From positions 62,001 through 126,000 of the forward strand of contig JAGAXW010000003.1 of the NCBI GenBank assembly GCA_017847725.1: DNA of 64,000 nucleotides, read 5' to 3'. Position 1 is the first letter of the stretch; the number at the start of each line of letters is the position of its first letter. Shown in pieces: positions 24,462-33,206 of the stretch. This stretch comes from Prevotella sp. Its GTDB lineage: Bacteria; Bacteroidota; Bacteroidia; Bacteroidales; Bacteroidaceae. A model generated the notes under the pieces. It worked only from the letters and a program-made list of their open reading frames with translations. It was not told the DNA's origin and did no database searches. A program made the translations under genes and the position numbers.

Positions 24462-26021
24462 TCAGAAAGTATAGCCGAGGGTCATGAGCAGCTGGTGCCG
24501 CTTGTTGGAGACAGCGGTGTACGTGGCCAGGTTGGTGTCAGCAGGGGTCGTGTCGTCGACGTAGCTCATGAAGGGGGCAAACGTACCCTTGGCGGTCGAG
24601 AACTGGTAGGCCAGCGAGACATTGAAGTTCTTGTAGGTGTAGCCGGCACCGCACGTGATGCGATGGGTTCCCTCCCAATTGGTATAGTCGGTGGCCGAAC
24701 TGACATAGGAGCCGTCGGTGTCGAGCGTACCGTCCTTGAAGGCATCGGTCTCATACATCGAACTGACGTAGTTGTAGCCGAGACGCACGGCGAGTTCGGG
24801 CATAATCTTATACTCGGCACCCACCTTGATGGTATGGACACTCTTCAGTGCGTTCTTCGTATGGCTGTTCATCGTCCTGTCGCTCTCCGAACGATTGGAA
24901 TAGGAACTGGTGACAAAACGGGTGTCCATGCTACTGTAGTCGGCCAACTCGTAGGTGGCGCCAAGGGCCAGGTCGGTGCCTACGGTATAGGCCAGGCTGG
25001 CACCAAACTTCCAGGGAGTGTAGAGCTTGAACTTATAACTGGTACGGGGACCGGCATCGTTGTTCTCACGACTGCTGTGGGTGTTTCTGCCGTCCGTGAC
25101 ATAGGTGTAGTTCTTGGTGGTCAGCTCGTAGAACGTCGGAGTGGAGACAGAGAGGCCGAAGCGGAAGGGCGAAGACTCGATGGGACGGACGATGATGCCG
25201 GCCTTGACGTCGAAGCCCGAGCCCGTAATCTCACGGTCGTCAGCCACCGTGAGGCCGAAGTCTGTAAGGTCTTCGCTGTACTCGCTGTAGTGCTTGTAGT
25301 GTACATCGTGGATGCCGACGGTCAGTCCCAGATAGACCCGATTGTTGATGTTGCCGCTGATGTTGAAGTCGTAGACACCGATATATCCCTTGTGGGCACG
25401 GTCGAACTGGTAGCTGGCGCCGTCGTAGTAGCCCCACGGCTGCGGACGGCTCTCGTCGTAGTTGAGGTTGGGAGCCAGGATGTCGTCGAGCTGGTTGCAG
25501 GAGAGATAGGGTCTGTTGATGTCCCAGCGCACTTCGCCGTTGTTGTTGGTGTACTCCTCATAGAGCAGTCCGTTCTTGGCCTTTGCGTATGTCAGCTTGT
25601 TCATGGAGGCATTGTTAAGGCCGTTGGATGCAGAGAGTATCATGTTGAAGTTACGGCTCTTGTGGAAGTTGAAGGCCAGGTTGAGGAAGGAGGTCTTACC
25701 CGTACGTGCCGAGTAGACGAAACCAGCCTGATCGAAAGAGGCGTTGGTCTTACTCCCGCCGACGGCGCTCTTGGCATCGGCCTGCGACACAAGGCCGAAG
25801 GAGACGGAGACGTTGGAATGGCGGAACAGGCCGATGCCTGCCGGATTGGTAGAGATGGTCGAGATGTCGGCACCAAGGGCTTCCATGGCGCCTCCCATAC
25901 CTACATAGCGGGCAGTACCGTTGAGGTCTTCTGCTGCTATCTTTGCGTTTTCATAAGTTTCCTGGGCAGACAGTGACAGGGCGGTCACCATCAGTACTGA
26001 AAGGGCAAGTATTTTTTTCAT
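24462..26021 (-). CDS. FadL/OmpP1-like outer membrane transport protein
   Basis: A 519-residue outer-membrane beta-barrel with an N-terminal signal peptide (cut near LSLSAQ). The early segment GTARYVGMGGAMEALGADIST followed by NPAGIGLFR is the signature of the OMPP1/FadL/TodX family and its Bacteroidota relatives, which pass hydrophobic molecules through the outer membrane. Alternating strand patterns fill the rest, and the final residues HQLLMTLGYTF end with the aromatic residue recognised by the BAM machinery. The cargo is unknown; such proteins are often mis-labelled hemin receptors. Confidence 0.85.
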   Translation of the reverse strand: MKKILALSVLMVTALSLSAQETYENAKIAAEDLNGTARYVGMGGAMEALGADISTISTNPAGIGLFRHSNVSVSFGLVSQADAKSAVGGSKTNASFDQAGFVYSARTGKTSFLNLAFNFHKSRNFNMILSASNGLNNASMNKLTYAKAKNGLLYEEYTNNNGEVRWDINRPYLSCNQLDDILAPNLNYDESRPQPWGYYDGASYQFDRAHKGYIGVYDFNISGNINNRVYLGLTVGIHDVHYKHYSEYSEDLTDFGLTVADDREITGSGFDVKAGIIVRPIESSPFRFGLSVSTPTFYELTTKNYTYVTDGRNTHSSRENNDAGPRTSYKFKLYTPWKFGASLAYTVGTDLALGATYELADYSSMDTRFVTSSYSNRSESDRTMNSHTKNALKSVHTIKVGAEYKIMPELAVRLGYNYVSSMYETDAFKDGTLDTDGSYVSSATDYTNWEGTHRITCGAGYTYKNFNVSLAYQFSTAKGTFAPFMSYVDDTTPADTNLATYTAVSNKRHQLLMTLGYTF

Positions 26022-26061
26022 ATTACTCTATTTTGTCGAAATTAATAACATTATTCTGTCT

Positions 26062-26871
26062 TTAACGTCCGAAGCGACCGCCGCCACCACGACTGCCACC
26101 GCCATGACCACCGCCAAAGGAGGAGCCGGAACTGTTGAGCGAGCCGCCAAAACTGCCGAAACTGCCGCTATGTGAGCGGCTGGAGCCGCCAAACTGGCTG
26201 CCCGACAGGCTGCGGCCACCGAACGTGCCGTGAGAGAAACGGGCGCTGTTGCCGTTGCTGAAGGTACGCGAACCGATGGCGTGGCGATTGACACGCACCA
26301 CATGAGGACGGTAGACCGTACCTACGTATCTGTAGTGCGGACGGTACCAGCCATAGTATCCCCACGGGCGGTAATAGGTGATGCGCCATGGCGAATAGTA
26401 GCCATAGTAGCCGTAATAGCCATAATACCAGGGATCGTCCCAGTACCAGGGGTCATACCACACATAATGGCGGGAGTAATACCACGGCGACGACCACGCT
26501 CCGTCGCGAAAACCGTCCCAGTAGGCCTGACTCGGGGTGTAGTCGTCAAAGCGACTCATACGACGCATGTAGCGATAGTCTCTGTCGTTGTTCTCAGTAT
26601 AGGTGGAGTCGGGATAGACGCCACGTACAGCAGAGAAGTCAATGATGTCATTCCCGGCAGAGTCGATCGGCGTCACCTTAGACCACGCCCTGCGATTGTA
26701 TTCATCCACACTTCTCTGGCTTCCGGAGTAGTAGGTGTCGCGAGGCAGGCCGTAGGTCTGGGCCTCTTTCTCGACGTTCTCCTTGGTAGGAACGAAATAC
26801 ATATCATCGTCCTGCGCCATCGTCATCAGTGGCAAAGCCGAAACGGCAGTCAGTAGAATCCATTTTTTCAT
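26062..26871 (-). CDS. Secreted Tyr/Trp- and Gly/Ser-rich low-complexity protein
   Basis: A 269-residue protein with a signal peptide (MKKWILLTAVSALPLMTMAQ). Residues about 30-125 are ordinary and charged. Residues about 130-190 are packed with Tyr, Trp, Pro and Gly (WYDPWYWDDPWYYGYYGYYG is part of it). The last 70 residues are Gly/Ser/Phe repeats ending GGGGRFGR. No catalytic motif is seen. The composition suggests a sticky, disordered surface or envelope protein. The start at 26871 is preferred over one 12 codons earlier because it begins the signal peptide. It is 40 bases upstream of the FadL-like gene and may share its transcript. Confidence 0.75.
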   Translation of the reverse strand: MKKWILLTAVSALPLMTMAQDDDMYFVPTKENVEKEAQTYGLPRDTYYSGSQRSVDEYNRRAWSKVTPIDSAGNDIIDFSAVRGVYPDSTYTENNDRDYRYMRRMSRFDDYTPSQAYWDGFRDGAWSSPWYYSRHYVWYDPWYWDDPWYYGYYGYYGYYSPWRITYYRPWGYYGWYRPHYRYVGTVYRPHVVRVNRHAIGSRTFSNGNSARFSHGTFGGRSLSGSQFGGSSRSHSGSFGSFGGSLNSSGSSFGGGHGGGSRGGGGRFGR

Positions 26872-26903
26872 ATTCTGTAACTCCTTATCTATTTGTTCAC
26901 GAT

Positions 26904-26912
26904 GCAAAAATA
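26904..26912 (-). promoter_or_regulatory. -7 element of the secreted-protein gene
   Basis: Minus-strand TATTTTTGC, 32 bases before the ATG; a TTTTGC about 15 bases further upstream is a short-spaced -33 candidate. Confidence 0.4.
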
Positions 26913-26953
26913 CATCTAATTTACATGCAAAATTAAGGAAAAACCCTAAGACG

Positions 26954-26986
26954 TTGTAGGTTTTTCCCTATTTTTTGTAATTTTGC
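26954..26986 (+). promoter_or_regulatory. Promoter of prmA
   Basis: TTG at 26954-26956, 21-base gap, TAATTTTGC at 26978-26986, 18 bases before the ATG. Confidence 0.6.
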
Positions 26987-27004
26987 GCTCAAATTTAACA
27001 TCTC

Positions 27005-27862
27005 ATGAAATACTACGAAGTGCTATTTACACTGAATCCGTGTACACAGGACATGCGCGACGTGCTGTCGGCAATGGCGGGCGACGCAGGTTTTGAAACC
27101 TTTGAGGAAGTGCCGACGGGGCTGAAAGGCTATGTGCAGCAGGCGCTGCTCGACCGCGAAGCGCTGGACGCCATCATCGGCATGTTTCCGTTTGCCGATG
27201 CCCATATCCACTACGAAGTCAGCGAAGCCGAGGACCGCGACTGGAATGAGCAGTGGGAACAAGAGGGATTCGACCCTATCGTCGTCGACCAGCAACTCAT
27301 CATACACGACGGACGGCACCTGGGCGGTATTCCTGACGACGGAAAGTACATGCTCATCGAGATTGATGCGCATCTGGCGTTCGGAACCGGTACGCACGAC
27401 ACGACACGCATGATTTGCAGCGAATTGCTTAAACGCCCGATGAAGGGACTCAAGATACTGGACTGCGGCTGCGGAACGGGCATTCTGGGCATCTGCGCGC
27501 TGAAACTGGGCGCCAGCGAGTGTGTGGCTTACGATATCGACGAGTGGAGTGCTGACAACACACGCCATAATGCCGTCATCAACCAGGTGGACGACAGGCT
27601 CACCGTATACTGTAGCGACGCTACCCTACTCGACACGCTCCCGACGTCCTTCAACGTGGTGATGGCGAATATCAACCGTAACATCCTGCTGGCCGACATG
27701 AATCGCTTCCACCAGGTGATGGCCGACGGCGCCATCCTGATACTGAGCGGCTTCTACGAAAACGACTGTGCCTTACTGACAGATAAGGCACAGTCGATGG
27801 GATTGTCACTGGTGTCTGAACGCGTGTCAGACCATTGGGCCTGTCTGGTGTTCCAGCGTTAG
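27005..27862 (+). CDS. prmA: Ribosomal protein L11 methyltransferase
   Basis: A 285-residue SAM-dependent methyltransferase that trimethylates ribosomal protein L11. The N-terminal substrate-binding domain holds the family's EDRDWNEQWEQEGFDPI. The catalytic domain shows AFGTGTHDTTRM, motif I LDCGCGTGILGICALKLGA and the NPPY-like site replaced by the PrmA pattern MANINRNILL. The stop overlaps the stop of the convergent DUF5686 gene by four bases. Confidence 0.95.
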   Translation: MKYYEVLFTLNPCTQDMRDVLSAMAGDAGFETFEEVPTGLKGYVQQALLDREALDAIIGMFPFADAHIHYEVSEAEDRDWNEQWEQEGFDPIVVDQQLIIHDGRHLGGIPDDGKYMLIEIDAHLAFGTGTHDTTRMICSELLKRPMKGLKILDCGCGTGILGICALKLGASECVAYDIDEWSADNTRHNAVINQVDDRLTVYCSDATLLDTLPTSFNVVMANINRNILLADMNRFHQVMADGAILILSGFYENDCALLTDKAQSMGLSLVSERVSDHWACLVFQR

Positions 27863-30450
27863 AACGTCAGTCGGAAGATATAGCGTATACCCCACTTCTC
27901 GGCGGTAGGCAAGTCACGATAGTTCAGGCGGCGCACATACTCTACGTGGATAAGCTTGAAGATGTTGTGGATGCCGATGACAAACTCTGCATAGGGTTTC
28001 TTGGTGTCCATGATATAACAGCCTGCGGGGAAGTACATCAGACGGTCGCTGCCGACATTCTGGGCCAGATAGGGATTGTTCTTGTCGCTCAGTCCGCCCC
28101 ACAGCATATTGATGCCAATATACTCGCGCCACTTGAGGCGCTTGATGAGGGGGATGCGGTTGAAGAACTTGCCGTTGAGGTCCCACGAAAGCATGAGCGA
28201 TGCGTAGCGGTCGTTCAGGAACTCCATGTTGTTTATCAGGCTGAACATCTCCTCCTCAATGACATACGACTGGTTGGCCACAGGATGGATGAGCAGCATG
28301 TAGGGCACCTGATTCCACTGCACGCCTCCCTTGATGTGGCAGTCTATCTTACCCCAGCTGTTCAGCCAGAAACGCTTGTATATCTTCAACTCGGTGAGGT
28401 TGCTGGTATACTGGCCTCCGAGCACATTCTTGAAACCGAAGGTGTGGCTGATGCTGATGGCGGGTGCGTCGTGATTGATGGCGACGCGGCGCTGCTTGCT
28501 GTTGATATAGGTCTCGTCGGGAGCATAGCGCAGCTCGGCAAAGAGCTCGGTGGTGCGCAGAAACTCGCGATTGGGCTTCAGGTCGACGTACTCTATGGCA
28601 GGTTCGCTGAGTTTGCGGAATGACATCTTACCGCAGGCCTCGTACTCCTCGGCTTTCAGGCTGAGGGTGGTGCGCAAACCTCCATAATACTCATACTCGA
28701 ATCCAATCTTCTGACGGTTGCATACGGTCATCTTGTCTATGCCCGCCCACTTGAAGGCTACCAGGAAGTTATCCTTATCAGTAGGCAGATAGCGGTCGCT
28801 GGGCGAACTGATGTCGTAGGTGCTCTCCAGCTGGATGGTGCGCTTGGGATATTCCCACGGCATATAGTTCTTCTCATTGAACGAATACGTCAGCTTGGTG
28901 CTGTAATAGTTCTTGTGACTGCCCCATCCGTGGGCGTAATAGCCCGACGCAAAGAAGTGCTTGTTCAGGTTGGCAGTGGTTTGCAGACTGAGCCTGCTGC
29001 GCCAACCGTCAATCTCGTTGCGCGTAAGGAAGGTGTTGACGGGCGACAAGTCAATCTTGTTCGGATTGCCAGTCTCAATGGAGTTCTCTATCAAGGCGTT
29101 GAGGGCTAACATGATGTATTTGAAGCCCTTGATGTTCTGGATGTTCTGAATGAACGAGCCCATAGAGTTCTCGCTCTTCGTCAGCTCCACCTGTCGGTAC
29201 TGGTTCCAGAACGACTTGCCGCGCATGCCGGCATCCGGCTCACGAATCTCAGTACGCTTGCCCTTGAAGCGCTTGGCCGGCATCTCCGCGAACGAATAAT
29301 TGGTGAAACGCGTGGTGCGGATGGCGATAACCTTCTGGATGAACTTGGCAAACCTCAACTCCGTAATCATGTCGTCGCGAGTGAGCACCCATTCTTTGTT
29401 GTCGAGCTGCTCGAACTCCTGTTCAATCCTCATGTTCTCCACAAAGTTGACCGAGCTCTGCTTGGGCAGCGTCAGCTCGCAGCGGCGCACGTGATAGGTG
29501 GAATCCTTGAGGATGTACAGGTCGCCACGGAAGCCAAAGTCCATCTGGTTGTTCGGCAGGAAGTGCAGATGGATGCAGCTGTCGCGCTCTATCTTCACCG
29601 TGTCCTCAATATAGAAGCGGTAGAAACTGATGGCATCCTTGCCAATAGGCGACGTGAAGGGATACTGCAGCAGACGAATCTGGTCGTTATAGAGATTGAC
29701 GTCAGTGAAGACGTCTTTCATCACGACATTGAGGATGTCGCCGGTCTGGAAGAGGTCGTTGATGCCCGATGCCTGTTCACCCTTGATAATGGTCTTCTCC
29801 GTCTTGGGATTCTTGCGGTAGATATTCTCCGAAACGGTCTCTTCGACACTGATGGGGAGAATCATCTTGTTGTTGTACTTGCACTTCTCCACCTGATCAA
29901 GGAGCCAGGGAGTGCTGGAGAAGGGTTTCTTCTGCAAACGCTCTTCAGTGAGGTCGTTGGCGGCCAGCGTCATCTTCTGGTACTTGTCGTAGCTATAGTA
30001 GTCGTGATTCTTCAAGTCGGTCAGCTTGCGGGCGGCTATGACCTTCTTCATCAGTTCTACGGCAGGATTGTTCTTGCGACTATATTTGCCGCGCTTGGCA
30101 CGTATGGTCACTTCGTTGAGCAACTGCTTGTCGGGCTTGAGCCTGACGATGAAGGGATTCTTGACACGACTGTTGACAACAATGCTCTGCGACTGGTAGC
30201 CGACAGCACTGAACGTGAGCGTCCAACCCTGTCGGCGAGGTATGGCATACTTGCCGCAGTCGTCGGAGATGGCCACCACATTATGCCCCTTGTAGACTAC
30301 GCTGACATAGGGTATGCTGTCGTTGGTCTCGTCGTCGACAACAGCACCGACAATCTTCTGTTGGGCGTATGTCGGAAGGCTCAGACACAGAATAGCAACG
30401 AGGGCGATGATTCTGCATGTAAGTCGGATATGTCGCTGGAATATGATCAT
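27859..30450 (-). CDS. DUF5686 outer-membrane protein with carboxypeptidase-regulatory-like domain
   Basis: An 863-residue exported protein, last gene of the acyl-chain operon. A signal peptide (residues 1-28) precedes a carboxypeptidase-D regulatory-like beta-sandwich (QKIVGAVVDDETNDSIPYVS to IVRLKP, about residues 29-110). The rest is the DUF5686 region that starts with NPAVELMKKVIAARK and ends in a long series of amphipathic strands finishing RYIFRLTF, which I read as a beta-barrel. The ATG overlaps the stop of the LolA-like gene (ATGA). In this context it may receive or anchor the product of the operon at the outer membrane, but that is inference. Confidence 0.85.
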   Translation of the reverse strand: MIIFQRHIRLTCRIIALVAILCLSLPTYAQQKIVGAVVDDETNDSIPYVSVVYKGHNVVAISDDCGKYAIPRRQGWTLTFSAVGYQSQSIVVNSRVKNPFIVRLKPDKQLLNEVTIRAKRGKYSRKNNPAVELMKKVIAARKLTDLKNHDYYSYDKYQKMTLAANDLTEERLQKKPFSSTPWLLDQVEKCKYNNKMILPISVEETVSENIYRKNPKTEKTIIKGEQASGINDLFQTGDILNVVMKDVFTDVNLYNDQIRLLQYPFTSPIGKDAISFYRFYIEDTVKIERDSCIHLHFLPNNQMDFGFRGDLYILKDSTYHVRRCELTLPKQSSVNFVENMRIEQEFEQLDNKEWVLTRDDMITELRFAKFIQKVIAIRTTRFTNYSFAEMPAKRFKGKRTEIREPDAGMRGKSFWNQYRQVELTKSENSMGSFIQNIQNIKGFKYIMLALNALIENSIETGNPNKIDLSPVNTFLTRNEIDGWRSRLSLQTTANLNKHFFASGYYAHGWGSHKNYYSTKLTYSFNEKNYMPWEYPKRTIQLESTYDISSPSDRYLPTDKDNFLVAFKWAGIDKMTVCNRQKIGFEYEYYGGLRTTLSLKAEEYEACGKMSFRKLSEPAIEYVDLKPNREFLRTTELFAELRYAPDETYINSKQRRVAINHDAPAISISHTFGFKNVLGGQYTSNLTELKIYKRFWLNSWGKIDCHIKGGVQWNQVPYMLLIHPVANQSYVIEEEMFSLINNMEFLNDRYASLMLSWDLNGKFFNRIPLIKRLKWREYIGINMLWGGLSDKNNPYLAQNVGSDRLMYFPAGCYIMDTKKPYAEFVIGIHNIFKLIHVEYVRRLNYRDLPTAEKWGIRYIFRLTF

Positions 30451-31031
30451 TTAAAAGTATAGTTTGAGAAGGTGTATTCCGTGTAGCCTGCACGATCGTT
30501 CATACGCAATGTACGTAACTCGGAGGTACGCGTGTCGATAGTCAGGACAAACGAGGAGAACAGCATACGGCGAGCAGCTTTCTTGCTCTTGGCCTGAGGC
30601 GTGATGGTGAGAATGAGCAGCCCATTCTGCTTCGTCATCGTCAGGTCGGTAAGCTTGCTGATATCCTTGTCGCCGCCTGCTAGAATGCTTTCGAAGACGG
30701 TCTGGAAGGATGCAAACTGCGGATTGGTCTGACTATTGGTGGTATGCTTGCGGCCCTTGATAATCATCGTAAACTGGCTGCCCTGCATAATCAACTGGTC
30801 CTTGCCTTCGTTACAAGAGATGCATACCTCTGCAGGCTGATTCATGGTCAGCGTACCTTTGTCGACGGCGTCCTTGGTGATGGCCTTCTTGTGGACGGTC
30901 TTGGTGACGGTTGCCGTAATATGATGGCTCTTCTTATAACGGGCCACTGACTTCTGGAAATCTGTCTGCTGAGCAGTGGCCATCAGGCAGAAACAAATAC
31001 TGAGAAACGCGGTGAATACCATCTTTTTCAT
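30447..31031 (-). CDS. LolA-like periplasmic carrier protein
   Basis: A 194-residue protein with a signal peptide (MKKMVFTAFLSICFCLMATAQ) and a half-barrel pattern of the LolA type (KGTLTMNQPAEVCISC, QLIMQGSQFTMIIKGRK, TSELRTLRMNDRAGYTEYTF). LolA-like proteins occur in aryl polyene and flexirubin gene clusters, where they are thought to move the lipid-like product through the periplasm. It overlaps the ketoreductase gene upstream and the DUF5686 gene downstream by four bases each. Confidence 0.82.
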   Translation of the reverse strand: MKKMVFTAFLSICFCLMATAQQTDFQKSVARYKKSHHITATVTKTVHKKAITKDAVDKGTLTMNQPAEVCISCNEGKDQLIMQGSQFTMIIKGRKHTTNSQTNPQFASFQTVFESILAGGDKDISKLTDLTMTKQNGLLILTITPQAKSKKAARRMLFSSFVLTIDTRTSELRTLRMNDRAGYTEYTFSNYTFK

Positions 31032-31747
31032 GTGTAAAGTCCTCCATTAATTGATACTACATTACCGGTAATATATCCGGCGTTTTCTGAAACGAGAAAT
31101 GCCACCAACTCTGCAACCTCCTCTGGGGTTCCAAAACGGTTGGCGGGAATGGTTTTCTTGAGGGCGGCCTCGTCGAGGCCCTCCGTCATATCTGTCTTGA
31201 TGAAACCGGGCGCTACGGCATTGACCGTGATGCCACGGCGGGCAACCTCCTGGGCCAGGGCCTTCGTGGCTGCAATAATACCGCCCTTGGCAGCTGAATA
31301 GTTGGTCTGTCCAGGCAGTCCTTTGAGACCGCTGACGCTGGCCATATTGATAATGCGTCCGAAACGGTGCAATTGCATGGCGGGAAGCAGCGGCTGGGTG
31401 ACATTATAGAATCCGGACAGCGTGATGTCGAGCACGCGATGCCAGTCGGATTCGGGCATGAGGGCCAACACGTTGTCGCGACGGATGCCGGCATTGTTGA
31501 CAACCACCTCGATATATTCGTCGGGGTGCTGCTGCTGCCACTGCTCAAGAGCCTCACGGACCTGGCTGAAATCGCTGACGTCGAAGCGCATCAGTTCTCC
31601 TCTGCCCTCCACGAGGTCAAGGGTGTGACGAGCTTCCTCCTCATTACTTGTATAATTTACTAAGATGTTGTAACCTTCTTTTGCAAGTCTGACGGAAATG
31701 GCACGGCCGATTCCACGACTTCCGCCTGTCACTAATGCATATTTCAT
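31028..31747 (-). CDS. 3-oxoacyl-ACP reductase (FabG-like short-chain dehydrogenase)
   Basis: A 239-residue short-chain dehydrogenase. The NADPH motif is TGGSRGIGRAI at residue 7, the NNAGI motif lies near residue 87, the catalytic Ser is in MASVSGLKG and the Tyr-Lys pair in TNYSAAKGGI, followed by the FabG-like VAPGFIKTDMT. The active site looks complete. As part of this operon it would reduce the ketone of an ACP-bound chain after the ketosynthase step. The genome presumably has another fabG for primary lipid synthesis. Confidence 0.9.
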   Translation of the reverse strand: MKYALVTGGSRGIGRAISVRLAKEGYNILVNYTSNEEEARHTLDLVEGRGELMRFDVSDFSQVREALEQWQQQHPDEYIEVVVNNAGIRRDNVLALMPESDWHRVLDITLSGFYNVTQPLLPAMQLHRFGRIINMASVSGLKGLPGQTNYSAAKGGIIAATKALAQEVARRGITVNAVAPGFIKTDMTEGLDEAALKKTIPANRFGTPEEVAELVAFLVSENAGYITGNVVSINGGLYT

Positions 31748-31751
31748 AATT

Positions 31752-33206
31752 CTAACTGTTTATAATCTTATTAATATATTCTTGTCCAAGTATCTCGCCA
31801 CAGGTCTGCATGGCTGTCATCGTCACGCCTTCGACCCCATGAAGCATGAGGTTCTGGCCTGTTAAGAGCAGATTGGGGATGGGGGTGCGTGGCGACAGCA
31901 TGGTCATAATCAGATTGCGACTGTCTTTCTGTATGCCGTATGCCGAACCGTCTGGTGTGAGCGTATAGTCACGCCACGTTAGAGGGGTGCTGACATATCG
32001 CTGCTCGACCATTGACGCCAAGCCGGGAAGCACCGTCTCTGCAAGCTGGACACAAGCGTCGGCCATCTTGTTCTTAAATGCTTCGTAGCCTGCATCTCTA
32101 TGGCCAAGACGGGTGTCCTTCCAAGGCTCCATCGCAGTCAGAGGCAACGGTGTCAGCAGGTCGACGACGCGTGCATGCAAGCTGTCATCTTCGGGCTTGC
32201 GTACACTCACCATGAGCCCTCCAATTTGCGTATTGTCTTTATAGAAAGTCCACACATCGGGCTTTTGATAGACAAAATGGTTGTAGTTGAAGTACGACAG
32301 GACTCCCGGCTTCAGAACCAGGGAAACGGTAAGCATACCAAACGTATTTGGAAGAGAACCTATTCTGCGCCTGAATAGCCGCTTCAAGTGTGTCGACTCT
32401 TTCACCAAGTCGAAAGTGGCAGCTGGATGGATGTCGCTGATGAAGATGCTACCTTCGTAGACTTCCCCATTACGGCAGCGGGCCATCACGATACGACCGT
32501 CTTCTTCTACCAGCTCTTCTACTTCATTTTTGCATATTACGCGACCGCCATTCGACTGGATATTGTTTGTCAACTGACGGACTAGCATATTACCATCACC
32601 AGCCAATCGCCAGCTGCTCTGAATATAACTGCTCTGGCCATGGGCAAAGACATAGAGCGGCAGGGACTCCTTGCACAGCTCCATTTTCAGAGAGGAGCCG
32701 GAGAGCACATTGATGAGCAGGTCGTCGGTAAATGTCTGCTTCAGATAGTCATACGCATTGACGCCGAAACGGGTAAATATCTCGTCAGAGCCCAGGGGGA
32801 CGGCGTCGACTTGCTGCAGCATCTCGACGTAGTTCCTCAGTGCTGCCTGCTGATGCGGGAAATGCGTCGAGAGCTTCTCAACGAATCGATCGTAGCCTTG
32901 TGCAAAGTCGAATGTCTGACCCGCTATGGTGATGCGGTCGAAAGCTTCCCCGTCGAGCTGATGCCATGGCAGGCGCATCAGTCCCAAATGAGAGAAAATG
33001 CTATGCAGCTTTTGCCCTTCTTGAAGTCCACCGATATAATGCAGTCCTGTGTCAAAGGTATAGCCGTTGCGGCGATAGCTCTGCATGCAGCCTCCTGGCT
33101 GTACCTGGCGTTCCAACACGAGTACGCTCCGGCCGGCCTGGGATAGCAAGCTACCACAAACCAGTCCGCCTAAGCCGCTTCCAATAATCACTGCGTCGTA
33201 CTTCAC
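31752..33206 (-). CDS. FAD-dependent oxidoreductase, CrtI/phytoene-desaturase-like
   Basis: A 484-residue flavoprotein. The dinucleotide motif IIGSGLGGLVCGSLLSQAG is at residues 7-25, followed by VLERQVQPGGCMQSYRRNGY, typical of the phytoene desaturase / retinol saturase group. The C-terminal FAD segment LLLTGQNLMLHGVEGVTMTA is present. The start codon is GTG, overlapping the MMPL stop as GTGA. In the operon it is a candidate for desaturating or saturating an acyl or polyene chain; the direction of the reaction cannot be told. Confidence 0.85.
   Translation of the reverse strand: MKYDAVIIGSGLGGLVCGSLLSQAGRSVLVLERQVQPGGCMQSYRRNGYTFDTGLHYIGGLQEGQKLHSIFSHLGLMRLPWHQLDGEAFDRITIAGQTFDFAQGYDRFVEKLSTHFPHQQAALRNYVEMLQQVDAVPLGSDEIFTRFGVNAYDYLKQTFTDDLLINVLSGSSLKMELCKESLPLYVFAHGQSSYIQSSWRLAGDGNMLVRQLTNNIQSNGGRVICKNEVEELVEEDGRIVMARCRNGEVYEGSIFISDIHPAATFDLVKESTHLKRLFRRRIGSLPNTFGMLTVSLVLKPGVLSYFNYNHFVYQKPDVWTFYKDNTQIGGLMVSVRKPEDDSLHARVVDLLTPLPLTAMEPWKDTRLGHRDAGYEAFKNKMADACVQLAETVLPGLASMVEQRYVSTPLTWRDYTLTPDGSAYGIQKDSRNLIMTMLSPRTPIPNLLLTGQNLMLHGVEGVTMTAMQTCGEILGQEYINKIINS

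Noticed and set aside
24408-25976. Plus-strand open frame of 522 codons over the FadL-like gene
   Set aside because: Antisense shadow of the FadL-like gene with Val/Gly-rich, motif-free translation.
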